From assembly GCA_023105745.1 (NCBI GenBank), contig JALGQZ010000006.1, forward strand, positions 32,937,686 to 33,001,685: a DNA stretch of 64,000 bases, written 5' to 3'. Made by a program: the position numbers and the translations under genes. Under the pieces are notes generated by a model that saw only the letters and a program-made list of their open reading frames with translations, made no database searches and was not told where the DNA came from. The DNA is from Austropuccinia psidii (Eukaryota > Basidiomycota > Pucciniomycetes > Pucciniales > Sphaerophragmiaceae). Shown piece after piece: positions 33,199 to 44,128 of this stretch (positions are counted from its first letter, which is position 1; each line of letters starts with the position of its first letter).

Positions 33199-33879
33199 AT
33201 GAATGCCAAACTTACACATGAAAATAAATTGGAATGGAATCTTGGTTGGAATAAAGAAGGATGGACAAACGGAAATTGCAAAATTGTAGGAAATACAGAA
33301 GAAGGCAATTACCGGGGAAAACCAGTTGTTGAAGGAGGGGATATATTTCATATATGGATTCCATAATTAGAATTTGAAGAATTGTTCAATTTTCCAGAAC
33401 TGCATCAACAAACTCAAGAATCTAACGATTGGAAAGAGCTTCCAGGATTCTCTCTTTCAAGACTGGAATTTCTAGAATTACTTACATATGATGGTATCAA
33501 AGGAAATTTAGGAAACACATATTGGGAAGAGGATACATTAACAGATTCAGAATGCAGAAGAAAGAAATATTTTGGGGATGTGGAAGTATCAAGAGGACTT
33601 TTCCTGGATTTACTGGACATACCAGAAGGAATAATCTTATGGAAGCATGGAAATTATGTAATTGATAAGGCCAATTGGGATGTCTTATGGGAAGAGGTGT
33701 TTATACCTGGAATTATCTGTCTCAAGGCAAATAATTATAATATAAAGAAGGATTATTGGAGCTTTTTCTGGGGAGAATTATTTGTAAAAAAGATTAAACA
33801 AGAAAAAAGAAGATTCATATCAAAATTCAAGAAACAGCTTATACAATGTATTCAGAAGAATATCATTCACAAACTATAA
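33199..33879 (+). pseudogene. Element D unknown ORF X2
   Basis: ATG at 33199, 226 codons with a single TAA near 33364. It reads MNAKLTHENKLEWNLGW, a Gly-rich part, FEELFNFPELHQ, LEFLELLTYDGIKGNL, an acidic loop, IILWKHGNYVIDK and a basic end. It is clearly related to X1: FEEL(F/Y)N, then a spacing of about 25, then FLELLT..GIKGNL, then a similar Trp-containing tail. The Trp/Phe-rich hydrophobic pattern suggests a folded soluble domain. No catalytic motif or membrane segment is seen. I do not recognise the family. Confidence 0.6.
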
Positions 33880-34560
33880 AAAAAGGAAGAAAAGATAAAA
33901 AAACATTTTTTTCAGGTTATGTATCAGTATTAAGGACAATATTTCAAATTTGGAAGTGTTATAAAAAAAAAAAAAAAAAAACTACAACTATCTCAATTCA
34001 ATAAAAATAAAAAGAAAAAGAAAAACAGGGATGGTCCTCTGTTCTTATGCCACCTCATAAGAAAATGGCACAAGTTTGGAGAAGTGTGGGCCCATAGGCC
34101 TTTATTAATGTTATTTCTCTTTTTTGAAAAAAAAAACAATTAAAAGATGGTGTGAAGAAACAGAAAAGGAAGATATAGATAGCTCAAAATATCAAAATTA
34201 TGAGCGCCAGTCATAATTTGGTTGTTTGAGACAGGAAGAGATAAAATTTGGAAAGGAAAACAAGAAGAAACAAAAATCAATCCAAAAGGCTAGGCCCTTC
34301 AGATACAGAAAAAGAAGATATAAGAAGTTCAAAATTTCAAAATCATGACCACCAGTCATAATTTTCCCTAAAAGCAAGAAAGCTATCTCAAGACAGGGAA
34401 GAAAAACCAACCAAACAAGCTAGGCCATTCAGATACAGAAAAGGAAGATCAATGAATTTAAAATGTCAACTTATGACCACTGGTCATAAAATGAACACCT
34501 CAATACAGAAAATAATTCAACTCACCAAAAGGCTACTACAATCTATACTGGATGACGTTC
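33880..34560. other. A-rich non-coding part of D with degenerate repeats
   Basis: Contains a run of about 19 A (from about 33963) and three degenerate units (about 34155-34220, 34309-34380, 34431-34500) built on CAGATACAGAAAAGGAAGAT followed by an AT-rich part and CCACCAGTCATAA or similar. No ORF. Confidence 0.6.
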
Positions 34561-34754
34561 TTATAGCCCCAAATTAATGAGTTTAGCCGATCTTTGACAA
34601 GCACGCATCCTTCCATAATTTTAGATAAGGAAATTGAAATCAGTACTTCTCAAATAATGATCAAGGTTGAGCACCCTCAATCACAACAAGTTTCCAAACA
34701 TCAATTGTATTGACAGAATCAAGGAGCACAATAATACCAAATTGCATCAATAAG

Positions 34755-34905
34755 CTTGCTCAAGGCTCAGAATATGCTACCCAGCATGGCTACCCTATTC
34801 CTGAAACTGACAGGTCCAGCAGCGAATTACTGCCAGAGGCGGGAATCAAACCCAGGACCTTGGTGAAAGTTGAAAGCAACCTGGAATCACTAACTACTAC
34901 ATCAT
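34755..34905 (-). repeat. Possible tRNA-derived SINE-like sequence
   Basis: The minus strand reads GTAGTAGTTAGTGATTCC (A-box-like, about 34883-34900) and 30-odd bases later GGTTTGATTCC (34842-34852), a good match to the RNA polymerase III B box. GGTCCTGGGTTTGATTCCCG resembles a tRNA T-arm. No complete cloverleaf forms, so it is not a tRNA gene. A SINE or tRNA fragment inside D is the best guess. Confidence 0.35.
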
Positions 34906-34919
34906 TTCAAATTGAAACC

Positions 34920-35160
34920 TCATTCAAAATCACTCATTAATTTAAACACCATTAAAAAAGAAAAAAGAAAAAAAAAATTTCTTCAACATAAAAAAAAAAA
35001 AAAAAAAAATTCAAGATAAAAAGAAAATGAAAAAAAGCATTTTTCAACAGAAAATAAAAAAAAAAATCTTTTTTAAGCATAAAAAAAATTATAATAACAA
35101 AAAACAAATAAAATAAACTGTCTTGATTAACATTGAGGATAAAATATCAGATCAAATAAA
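34920..35160. other. Poly(A)-rich stretch
   Basis: Several long A runs (one of about 20 A near 34990) and repeated AAAAAAATTTCTTC-like pieces. No coding potential. Confidence 0.6.
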
Positions 35161-35162
35161 GA

Positions 35163-35880
35163 AGGCAAAAATTAGTCCTTGTATGACTTTAAACTACAGG
35201 GTAGCAACCTGAAGGCTAAGATTAGTCCTTGTATGACTTTAAACTACAGGGTAGCAACCTGAAGGCTAAAATGAGTCCTTTTATGACTTTAAACTACAGG
35301 GTAGCAACCTCAGGGCTAAAATTTAGTCCTTGTATGACTTTAAACTACAGGGTAGCAACCTGAAGGCTAAAATGAGTGCTTGTATGACTTTAAACTACAG
35401 GGTAGCAACCTGAAGGCTAAAATTAGTCCTTGTATGACTTTAAACTACAGGGTAGCAACCTGAAGGCTAAAGTTAGTCCTTGTATGACTTTAAACCACAG
35501 GGTAGAAACCTGAAGGCTAAATTTAGTCCTTGTATGACTTTAAACTACAGGGTAACAACCTGAAGGCTAAAGTTAGTCCTTGTATGACTTTAAACTACAG
35601 GATAGCAACCTGAAGGCTGTAGTTAGTCCTTGTATGACTTTAAACTACAGGGTAGCAACCTGAAGGCTAAAGTTAGTCCTTGTATGACTTTAAACTACAG
35701 GATAGCAACCTGAAGGCTGTAGTTAGTCTTTGTATGACTTTAAACTACAGGGTAGCAACCTGAAGGCTAAAATCAGTCCTTGAATGACTTTAAACTACAG
35801 GGTGGTTCCCAGACAGCCAAAATTTAGTCTTTGTATGACTCAAACTACAGGGGTAGCACACCAGAGGGCTGAATATGCAA
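35163..35880 (+). repeat. 50-bp tandem repeat array, 14 units
   Basis: Unit of about 50 bp around CTTTAAACTACAGGGTAGCA, preceded by TTAGTCCTTGTATGA and ending ACCTGAAGGCTAA. Fourteen copies, with the most divergent at the right edge. Units with GATAGCAACCTGAAGGCTGT alternate with standard ones at 35590-35760, a small higher-order 100-bp repeat. It lies between X2 and the integrase relic. No spacers, no reading frame. Confidence 0.92.
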
Positions 35881-35989
35881 GTAAAATCAAGGAATCAAGA
35901 AAATAAAAAAAATGAAGAGATCAAAATTAACAACCAAGATGAATAATAGCATAATGAAGACTTCAAGGTGAAATTAATGAAGAATATTC

Positions 35990-36480
35990 AATCAAAAGAA
36001 AATAACAACTAGAAGAAGTATTGGAAGCGAGAACCATACAGATTGTGGAAAAAAAAGAAACAAGATTAGCAGAAGCACAGAGATTGAGAGATTAAAGACA
36101 CAAATCAGTTCAATATTTGGACAAAAAGATGGCACATAGACTGAGAAATCCATTTGAACCAGGGGACTTGGTATTAGTTTATAATAAGCCACTTGAGTCA
36201 CAGTGGGGTTTACTCTTCAAGAACCGTTTGAATGGACCTTTAGAGTCATAAATTGAATTAATAATGGACCTTATGAGCTTGAAGAATTGGATGGAACTGA
36301 GCTTACAAGAAAATTTGCAGCAAGTCACATCAAGAGGTTTTATCCCAGAGGAAAGAAAGTTTAATCAAGTTCAGAGTCAGAAAATGAAAGCAGTGAAGAA
36401 ATTGAAGATGAAGAGTCAATATTGGAGGGAGAATAGATTGAACACAATGAATATGATTGATACTGGGGACAGCATTAAAT
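35990..36480 (+). pseudogene. Element D integrase C-terminal relic
   Basis: A frame with stops reads EEVLEARTIQIVEKKETRLAE, then YLDKKMAHRLRNPFEPGDLV, LVYNKPLESQWGLLFKNRLNGP and a tail ending DTGDSIK just before the polypurine tract. This is the typical last part of a Gypsy integrase (the module with a GP(Y/F) motif, here NGPLES). The catalytic core is absent. It shows that the ancestor had a full pol and that the middle was lost or replaced. Confidence 0.7.
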
Positions 36481-36491
36481 GAAGAGGGGGA
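36481..36491 (+). other. Polypurine tract of element D
   Basis: GAAGAGGGGGA directly before the LTR start TGTGTTATTCC at 36492. Confidence 0.88.
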
Positions 36492-38766
36492 TGTGTTATT
36501 CCATACCATTAGTACCAGTTTCAAGCTTACCAATAAAAAAATAAAAAAAATGATAATAAAACAAATTACACAAAACATATTTACACATTACAGCTATAGA
36601 TTTAAAACAGAAATATACAATACACAGCCTCAAGATCTTATCAAAACAGTATTGTATTGAAGGATTCTTCCACCTTATTGAATCATCAATAACAAATTAT
36701 GCAATTAAAAGGAGTTAATCTAAATAAAGGTATATGAAGACGCACCACCACATCAGAGCTGTATTTTCCCCACCTTGATTCAATTGAAAGAAGAAATACC
36801 TCAACGCAATGCATAAAATTACAATATATTTTCCAAGAACAAATTCTTTCTTAGTAATGATACAATGCATCAAACTTGACAGAAATGATGAAATCTCCAT
36901 GTGAAATGATACAATACTAAAATAAAACCACCAGCATAATTCTCTCAGAACATACATAAAAAATAGAAACGAAAACACTTTCCCCACCTTCAAGAAAACA
37001 TCACCAGACACATTATCTCAATGACCTCACATGACTCTGGCAAAAAGAAAATCTCACCATCCAAATTATCTCAAATACATCACATGATTTTGATAACAAA
37101 CAGAAACACCAGCATTTTTTTCTCATATATATCATATGACTAGAAGAAATTTCAACTTTCAGGAGCTGTATTTTATCCACTTTTTTGGAAAAAAGAAAAT
37201 CTCACCAGCCAAATTATCTCAAATACATCACATGATTTTGATAAGAGAAAGCACCACCAGCGTAATTCTCTCAGCAAACACGCTGCTACACCAGAACTAC
37301 ACGTCTCACCAGCTAAAACCTCTCAACTATGATTTTTTCTAAGTACCCTATTCTTGGAACCTCTATGGAGGCCCAAAAGCTATAAATAGAGGTCCTCTCT
37401 CCCTCATTTTCCCATCATAATGGAACAAGTTCCCACTATCCAGGATCACCACCATTCTCTGAGAACAAATTTTTGCTTAGCAATAATGACATGCATCACA
37501 ATTGATAGAAATGATGCAATCTCCATATGAAATGATACAATACTAAAATAGAAACACCAGCTGATTCTCTCATAACATACGTAAAAATAGAAACAAAAGA
37601 TACTTTCCCCACCTTCAAGAAAACATTGAGAGCTATATTATCTCAATGACCTCACATGACTCTGATAAAGAGGAAATCTCACCAGCAAAATTATCTCAAA
37701 GACATCAAATGATTTTCACAAGAAACAGAAACACCAGAATAATTTTCTCACATATATCATATGACTAGAAGAAAGTTCAATTGTCAGGATCTTTACTTTC
37801 TCTACTTTCTTGGAAAAAAGAAAGTATCACCATCCAAATTATCTCAAATACATCACATGATTTTGATAAGAAAAAGTACCACCAGAATAATTCTCTCAGC
37901 AAACACGCTGCTACACCAGAACTACACGTCTCACCAGCTAAAACCTCTCAACTATGATTTTTTCTAAGTACCCTATTCTTGGAACCTCTATGGAGGCCCA
38001 AAAGCTATAAATAGGAGTCCTCTCTCCCTCATTTTCCAATCATAATGGAACAAGTTCCCACTATCCAGGATCACCACCATCCCTGAACTAGCAGGATATC
38101 TATAATAGTAGTAGTGTTTTCGTAGTGAAAAGCTTAGTAGCCTTGCTCAGTAAGCTTAGTATTAGTGAAGAATAGTAGTATAAATGTAGTAAGAGCTCAG
38201 TAGCCTTGCTCAGTAGCTTAGTATTAGTGAAGAATAGTAGTATAACCATAGTAACAGTTCAGTAGCTTTCCTCAGTAGCTTAGTATTAGTGAAGAATAGT
38301 AGTAGAACCATAGTAAAAAAAGCTCAGCAGCTCATTATTGTTAAGGAAATAGTATTATAGCCGTAGCTAAAGCTTAGTAGCCTTTCTCAAAAGCTTAGTG
38401 TTATTAAGAAAAAAAAGTAGTTTTGATATAAACTCAGTATTTAAAAAAAATTCTAAAAGAATCAAATCCAGTAGTCTTATTATTAGTACTCATATCAAAA
38501 AAAAACATTATAATCAACCAAAAACAATAAAAAAATATATGTTCTCATCAATCTTATTAAAAAAACAAAAAAAACCATTCTTATCAGTTTTATTAAAATA
38601 ACAGAAACCCAAAATATATATATATATATATATATATTATCATTACTTTCATTAAAATAAAATAAAAAAAATATTAGTGTTTATTTTATCAGGTATTTTA
38701 GATCAGAGTTTTTACTTTAGTGTTATTGATAGGTCTGATTTAGGGACTTCTGATAAGTCTTCTCTA
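36492..38766 (+). repeat. Element D 3' LTR, left part, with 625-bp tandem duplication
   Basis: It matches the 5' LTR from its start, but the segment equal to 26721-27343 occurs twice, about 36831-37455 and 37456-38080, each 625 bp. The second unit is closer to the 5' LTR than the first. Each unit has a TATA box TATAAATAG (37381-37389 and 38006-38014). Five units of the about 60-bp LTR repeat follow (38126-38410), against four in the 5' LTR, then a TA microsatellite (about 38616-38637). The LTR is broken at 38766 by element E. Confidence 0.88.
38762..38766. repeat. Target site duplication of element E, left copy (CTCTA)
   Basis: CTCTA occurs here and at 48325-48329. Joining the two sides without E gives CTCTATCTGTTAAAG, exactly the uninterrupted sequence in D's 5' LTR. 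Confidence 0.92.
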
Positions 38767-40271
38767 TCTCACAACCATGGCAATTCACCTCCTTGGATCC
38801 CCATATGGCATATCAAGCCATAGTTCTTTTATGGCCAATTGGCCATATCCATCACCAGTGGCCAATATGGCCACATCATCATCTTATGGACCTCTTATGG
38901 CCATTTGTGTTTTGGGGCCTTCATGGCCCTTCACCTCAATCCAAAACCCATAGCGGCAATTTATGCCCAAATGGGTATTTCTGGTCCTTTCCCTCAAAAC
39001 CAGGGGAAATGGCCCAAATGACTGTTTTTGGCCATTTGGGCTCATAATGCACATTTGCGCACTTTTGCACATTTTGCGCACTTTTGCGCATTTTTGCGCA
39101 CTTTGCGCATTTGCGCATTTTTGCACACTTTGCGCATTTTTGCGCACTTTGACACAAAGTGTCCAAAAGACACTTTCCTGCCTTTTGGGCCAGTTTTTGG
39201 CTCAGAACCCAAAAATGGCCAAAAACCCCAAAGGGCCCAGGAACACCTTTCCAAGATCTGAAGCCATCACATCCATCCTTTTCCCCTCTGCCTTTCCATC
39301 TCAAGACCTTTGGACGTAATCTTCTTGCCAATGAACCAATATGCCATGAATGATGTTATATATCATTGTGCATCATTTTTCAACAGCAATTCAATTGTGT
39401 CAATATCAAATGTTCATTTCAACATTCCAACATCTCATCACGTCATCAAGGCACTCAATCATTCAGAGGAATCATCAAGGCTCAAGAGCAAGTGTTTCAG
39501 CGTCAAAGACCAATGACGCCATCAAGCAGTCATTGGTTATTCTCACTACAAGTATTCCTTCCAAGGGAATACTGTCAATTCATTCTCAAAGTGTATTCAA
39601 GAGGCAGTGCCAAAAGAAGTTGTCAAGTGTCAAAGCTCCACTCAATCCATCTTGGCAACCATATTCATTTCAATACAGTCTGGATCCATCAAGAACTGTA
39701 TTTCATTTTCAAGCATGGGAAATTCATTCAACCCAATTCAATTTCAATATTAGCTAGCTGTATCAATTCCCAAAACAATCAATACAGCCTCAAGCATCAA
39801 TACAGATCAGTTTTCAGCCTGAAGAACTCAAGCTCCCAACTTTTCACATATACCGGCTACCCTTTCCCCCCTGGGGGGTTTTTCCCCAGTTAATTGATAT
39901 ACTTTGATTTTAGTTTATCTTTATTTTCTTTTCATTTTAGTTAAGCAAATACTGATATTATTAAGTCAGTCATTTAGCACCTTTCTCTTTCTCTTTCTTC
40001 GCCTGTCAATGGATATTTGGTGGTCATATCCTTACTAATTCCATTATTCATTTTTGGAAGCTTGAAACAGTGATTAAGGACTTACTTGGTTGGCTCTTTG
40101 GCCATTTGGCTTCCCTTTCCTCTTTTTCATCTCATCTTGTACCTGCATATCTTTTAGAAAAATTCATTCTTATTATTTTTATTCTGTATTCTTTTGGAGT
40201 CTTCCAAGTGAGTTCCCTGATTGCTGAGTGCCAGGCCACTCTTGTATTTCTGTCCAAGATCCCCTGTGACA
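38767..40271 (+). repeat. Element E 5' LTR
   Basis: 1505 bp; the eroded start TCTCACAACCATGG corresponds to TGTCAGAACCATGG in the 3' copy; it ends CCCCTGTGACA. It holds a GC-richer imperfect repeat of TTTTGCGCAC-like units (39050-39165), an ATATACC TATA-like motif (about 39847) and the predicted transcript start with self-primer sequence (39888-39901). Confidence 0.92.
39050..39165 (+). repeat. GCGCA-type short tandem repeat in E 5' LTR
   Basis: About ten imperfect units of 10-12 bp around TTTTGCGCACTT. The 3' LTR has fewer units (47140-47210), which accounts for the 37-bp difference in LTR length. The antisense strand yields Cys/Lys/Ala-rich ORFs that are artefacts of the repeat. Confidence 0.85.
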
Positions 40272-41040
40272 TTATATTAATTAACTCATAATTTCTTTTC
40301 ATTCTGTTCATTCTTTCTTTATAATTTCATTCACTCATTTCATTGAAATTATGATTCTTTTGCACTTATGAACTTAATGATTAATTGTCACCTCTCAATT
40401 TTCTTTCATTCATTCTTCATTTTGAAAATTGAAAGCTGACCCATTTTTATTTTTGTTATTCCTTTTAAAATCTTTTCAAATCATTAAATTTTCATTTCAT
40501 TCATAATTCAGGCGTCATCTTGATTTTCTTTGATTTTCAAATTTTTCATCAAGATATTCAGACACATTATTCACATCAAGATTCATAATTGATTCATTCT
40601 TCAAGAATTTTGGTTTTAAAGAATTATTCACTTAATTTTGATTGATTGATTTATTTGACATATTTGATATTGATCCCAAGAAAATTGATTGACCTGAAGA
40701 TTTCATTGATTTTGCTGATTTTTTAACATCAAGAATTTTGACATAAATTGATTTTTCTTCAAGATTTCATTTGATTGATTGATTTTTACAAGATTTTGAT
40801 TTTGATTGATTTGATTCATTGATTTATTGACTTGAAGACTTCATTTTAATTTGATTAATTGATTTACTTCAAGGCATTGATTTGATTTTGAATTCAAGAC
40901 TTCATTTGATTTTGATTTATTGACGTACTTGAAGATTTTCATTTGATTCATTGATTTCCCTCAAGATTTGATTGTTGACTCTTTGCACTTCAAGCAAAAT
41001 TTGTTTTTAATTCATTTATTTCAATCTTATACCTGAAATC
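40272..41040 (+). other. Element E leader and self-primer binding site
   Basis: No TGG tRNA-type primer site follows the LTR. Instead TATATTAATTAACT (40273-40286) is complementary to 39888-39901 within the LTR. The rest is T-rich with many TTGATTTGATT-like short repeats and no ORF. Confidence 0.55.
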
Positions 41041-41184
41041 ATTCCTGTTCAACATTCACCTCTGGCAAGACAGACAAGATCTCAGGCCAGAGCTCAAGCT
41101 GTTCTCACTCCAATTCCAAGAGCTCCTCTAGATGGCACCCCAGCAGTTCCTCAACTGAGGGCCCAATTAGATAGAGGACCCCGC

Positions 41185-42378
41185 ATGGAAGGAGCAGCAC
41201 CATCCAGGAAGGAAGGAAGAGGGCCAAGAAGATCAAGTTCATTTTCAGGAGTAGTTGGTGGATTTCCAGGAACTTCAAGGACTATTTTCAAAGGTCCAGG
41301 TGAAGATGGTGAAGAGGAGGAGGAGAATTCTGTGGAAGAGGAAGAGTCTGATGGTACTGAAGGTGTCCCTGCTCTGGTGGAGGCATCCCAGGGTACTGGA
41401 GGGCCAACTCCAGACCAGTATAATCAGCCTGTCTCTCATCAGTCTGAACCATATTTATTGGCCATCATGCAGCAAATGACTCAGATTATGGCCAATCTTC
41501 AAGCAGCTTCATCTTCTGAAGCATCAATACCACCAGCCTTCAAGACTCCATCTATGAAGGCACCAGAATGCTTTGAAGGGACTCAGCCCTTCAAAGTTAG
41601 AAGTTTTATTCAGTCCTGTCAATTGATTTTTCATAATGATCCAGCAAACTTAGCTCAAGACAGAAAGAAGGTCCTTTATGCCACTTCATTTCTCATTGGC
41701 AGGGCTGAAAAATGGATTGAGCCTTATCTTTCCAATCTCACCAATCAAGACTCAAATTACCTTCTCAGTTCTTGGCCTTTATTTGAATCTCAACTCTTCA
41801 CTCTATTTGGTGACCTGAATGAAGTCAGAAAAGCAGAAGCTGAGTTGGATTCTTTAAGAATGAAAGAAGGTGGGCATGTATCCTTATACATTGCTGATTT
41901 CAGAAGTTTAGTCTCAAGAATTGGGGATTGGGGTGAAAGAGCTCTCATCCATCATTTCAGGAAGGGATTGCCATCCAGGATTTTGGATCAATTGGCCTCC
42001 TATCCTTCAAGAATTGACTCTCTTCAGGACTTAATGGACGTTACCCTGGAACTTGATACCAGGTACCATGAGAGGCAAAATGAAAAGAGTCATCATCAAG
42101 AGAAGAATCCAGAAGCCTCAAAGTCAAGTTCTTCTCATCCTCGAAATTCTTAAAGCTCAAGGCAAAAGAACAAGAAGATTTTTCAGAAGAGGGACAAGCC
42201 CCATTCTTCTTTATTGAATAAAGATTTCAAGCTCATGAACTCTGAAAAAGAAAGAAGAAGCAAGGAGGGTCTTTGTTCCTATTGTGGTGGGAAGCATAGT
42301 CGTGAGTCCTGTTTCAAAAGGCCTCAAAACAAGCTTACCCAACCGTCAGGCAAATTTCCCAGCCAGGGAAAAGCCTGA
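41185..42378 (+). pseudogene. Element E Gag
   Basis: The frame is open from 41011 but the first ATG is 41185 (MEGAAPSRKEGRGPRRSSSF). The N-terminus is acidic and disordered, then the gag core about residues 130-290 (FKVRSFIQSCQLIFHNDPAN; FESQLFTLFGDLNEVRKAE; FRKGLPSRILDQLASYPSR). TAA at 42151-42153 interrupts. In frame beyond it a basic stretch and a zinc knuckle CSYCGGKHSRESC (CX2CX3HX4C) follow to a TGA at 42376-42378. Forms the RNA-packaging particle in active relatives. One internal stop, otherwise well preserved. Confidence 0.85.
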
Positions 42379-42382
42379 GTGA

Positions 42383-44128
42383 AGACCATGTTGTGTTCAA
42401 TTGTCTTCACAGTTTTCCTTCCAGAGCACAATTGTGCATTTTGAATACTGGTGTCGAGAATTCTCTTCAATTTTTTTTTCTTCTCTTTCTGATGTTTTTT
42501 ACAGTATTCTCATTGATTCTGGTGCTACCAACTCATTTATTGCAAAGCAGTTTGTTCACAAGTATTCATTGACTACATCAGAACCTCCAGAGAAGATTCC
42601 CCTCATCATTTTAGACTCCTCTGAGTCTCCTTCTTTATTTGTGACTCACCATACTAAATATATGGTTGAGCTCCCTTCCTTCCCAAGCTTTGAATGGGAC
42701 TTTTTAGTCATTGATACTCCCAAGGGAGAAGACCTCATATTGGGCTTTGACTTTCTTAATCATTTTAATCTGTTTATTGATTGGAGGCAAGGATTTATCA
42801 CCTTTAATTCTGATCATAAGGCCTATAATGATCTTTCAATTTATTTTACTAATGACTTTTCTTCTGCCAAATCATGTGCAGCTCTGGTTGGTGATTATAG
42901 AACACCATCATTTCCGTCTTCTGTCCATATTCCTTGCCTTAATTCCCATCAGTCATTACTATCATCTAGAGATGATGTCTTCAAAGAGACTCAAGATGTT
43001 GGAGAAGATAATTCTGTATCTTCACTTCATCTCCTCTTTGGGAATATGGACCTTCCTCCTTCATCTTATCATGACTCCCTGGAGGAGTTGTGGGATGAAG
43101 AGGAAGAGCCAGAAGAAATAGAAACCGTGATGAAGGTTGTTCCATCTGTTTATCACAAATACTTGGATGTATTTTCCAAGGTGAAAGCAGAGAAAATTCC
43201 TCCTCACCGCGCCTGTGATCATCATATTGAGCTGGAGGGGTCTCTACCTCCAGTTGGGGTGATCTACTCTTTATCAAACCAAGAGTCAGATACACTCAGG
43301 GCCTACATTTCAGAGAATGTAGAGAAAGGTTTCATCCGACCAAGCTCCTCTTCTACAGGAGCACCTGTTCTTTTTGTCAAAAAGAAAGATGGTGGCCTCC
43401 ATTTGTGTGTTGATTACCGCAAACTCAATGCTGTTACTAGGAAGAACAAGTATCCTGCTCCTCCTATGAATCAGCTTCTCACTGTTTTCAATGGTTCTTC
43501 TATCTTCTCCAAGATTGATTTGCGTGGTGCATATAACCTGCTCAGAATCAAGGAAGGTGAGGAACATTTGACTTGTTTCAGAACTAAATATGGCAGCTAT
43601 GAGTACTTGGTTATGCCACTTGGGCTTACCAATGCTCCTGATTCTTTTCAAAATCTTGTCAATGATATTTTTTATGATCTTCTTTATGTTTATGCTGTGG
43701 TTTATTTGGATGACATTATGGTCTTTTCCAAATCTGAGGAAGAACATGTCACTCATGTGTCCACTGTTCTTTCCAGACTCAGAGCCAATAACCTCTTTGC
43801 TAAGGCGTCCAGATGCCTATTCCATGTTTCTAGTGTAGAGTATTTAGGTTATGTTGTTTCTTCTGAAGGCCTCAAGATGAACCAAGCAAAAGTCCAGCAT
43901 ATTCTGAATTGGCCACCTCCAAGAAACCTCAAGGCTCTTCCATCATTCCTTGGCTTTGCCAGTTTTTACCGCCGTTTCATCAAGAATTATTCAAAGAAAA
44001 TTAGTTCACTCCCAATTTTCCTCAAGAAATATTCCCGTTTTCCCCTCAATGAGGAAGCTCTTAGACAGTTTCATCAACTCAACGAGGCATTCACCACTGC
44101 TCCAATCCTTCTCTACCCACCATTGTAG
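42383..44128 (+). pseudogene. Element E Pol, protease and reverse transcriptase
   Basis: A different frame from Gag, open from 42383 without an ATG, so it was made by frameshifting or a fused frame. The aspartic protease has ILIDSGATNSFIAKQFV (Asp codon 42515-42517) and LILGFDFL. RT follows: HIELEGSLPP, APVLFVKKKDGG, CVDYRKLN, SKIDLRGAYN, then VVYLDDIMVF (YLDD 43703-43714) and a thumb to SFLGFASFYRRF. A stop at 44126-44128 comes with a frameshift at the start of RNase H. It copies element RNA into DNA in active relatives. Confidence 0.88.

Noticed and set aside
34755..34905. tRNA gene on the minus strand
   Set aside because: Only A-box-like and B-box pieces are present; acceptor and anticodon stems do not form. 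Kept as a possible SINE-like fragment.
35163..35880. Regularly spaced repeats that could suggest a CRISPR array
   Set aside because: The units are contiguous 50-bp tandem copies without unique spacers, in a eukaryotic retrotransposon, with no cas genes.
39366..39893. 175-codon ORF in the E LTR, repeated at 47419-47946
   Set aside because: Its presence twice only reflects LTR duplication. Two frames are open here, no domain is visible and the region is regulatory in LTR elements.
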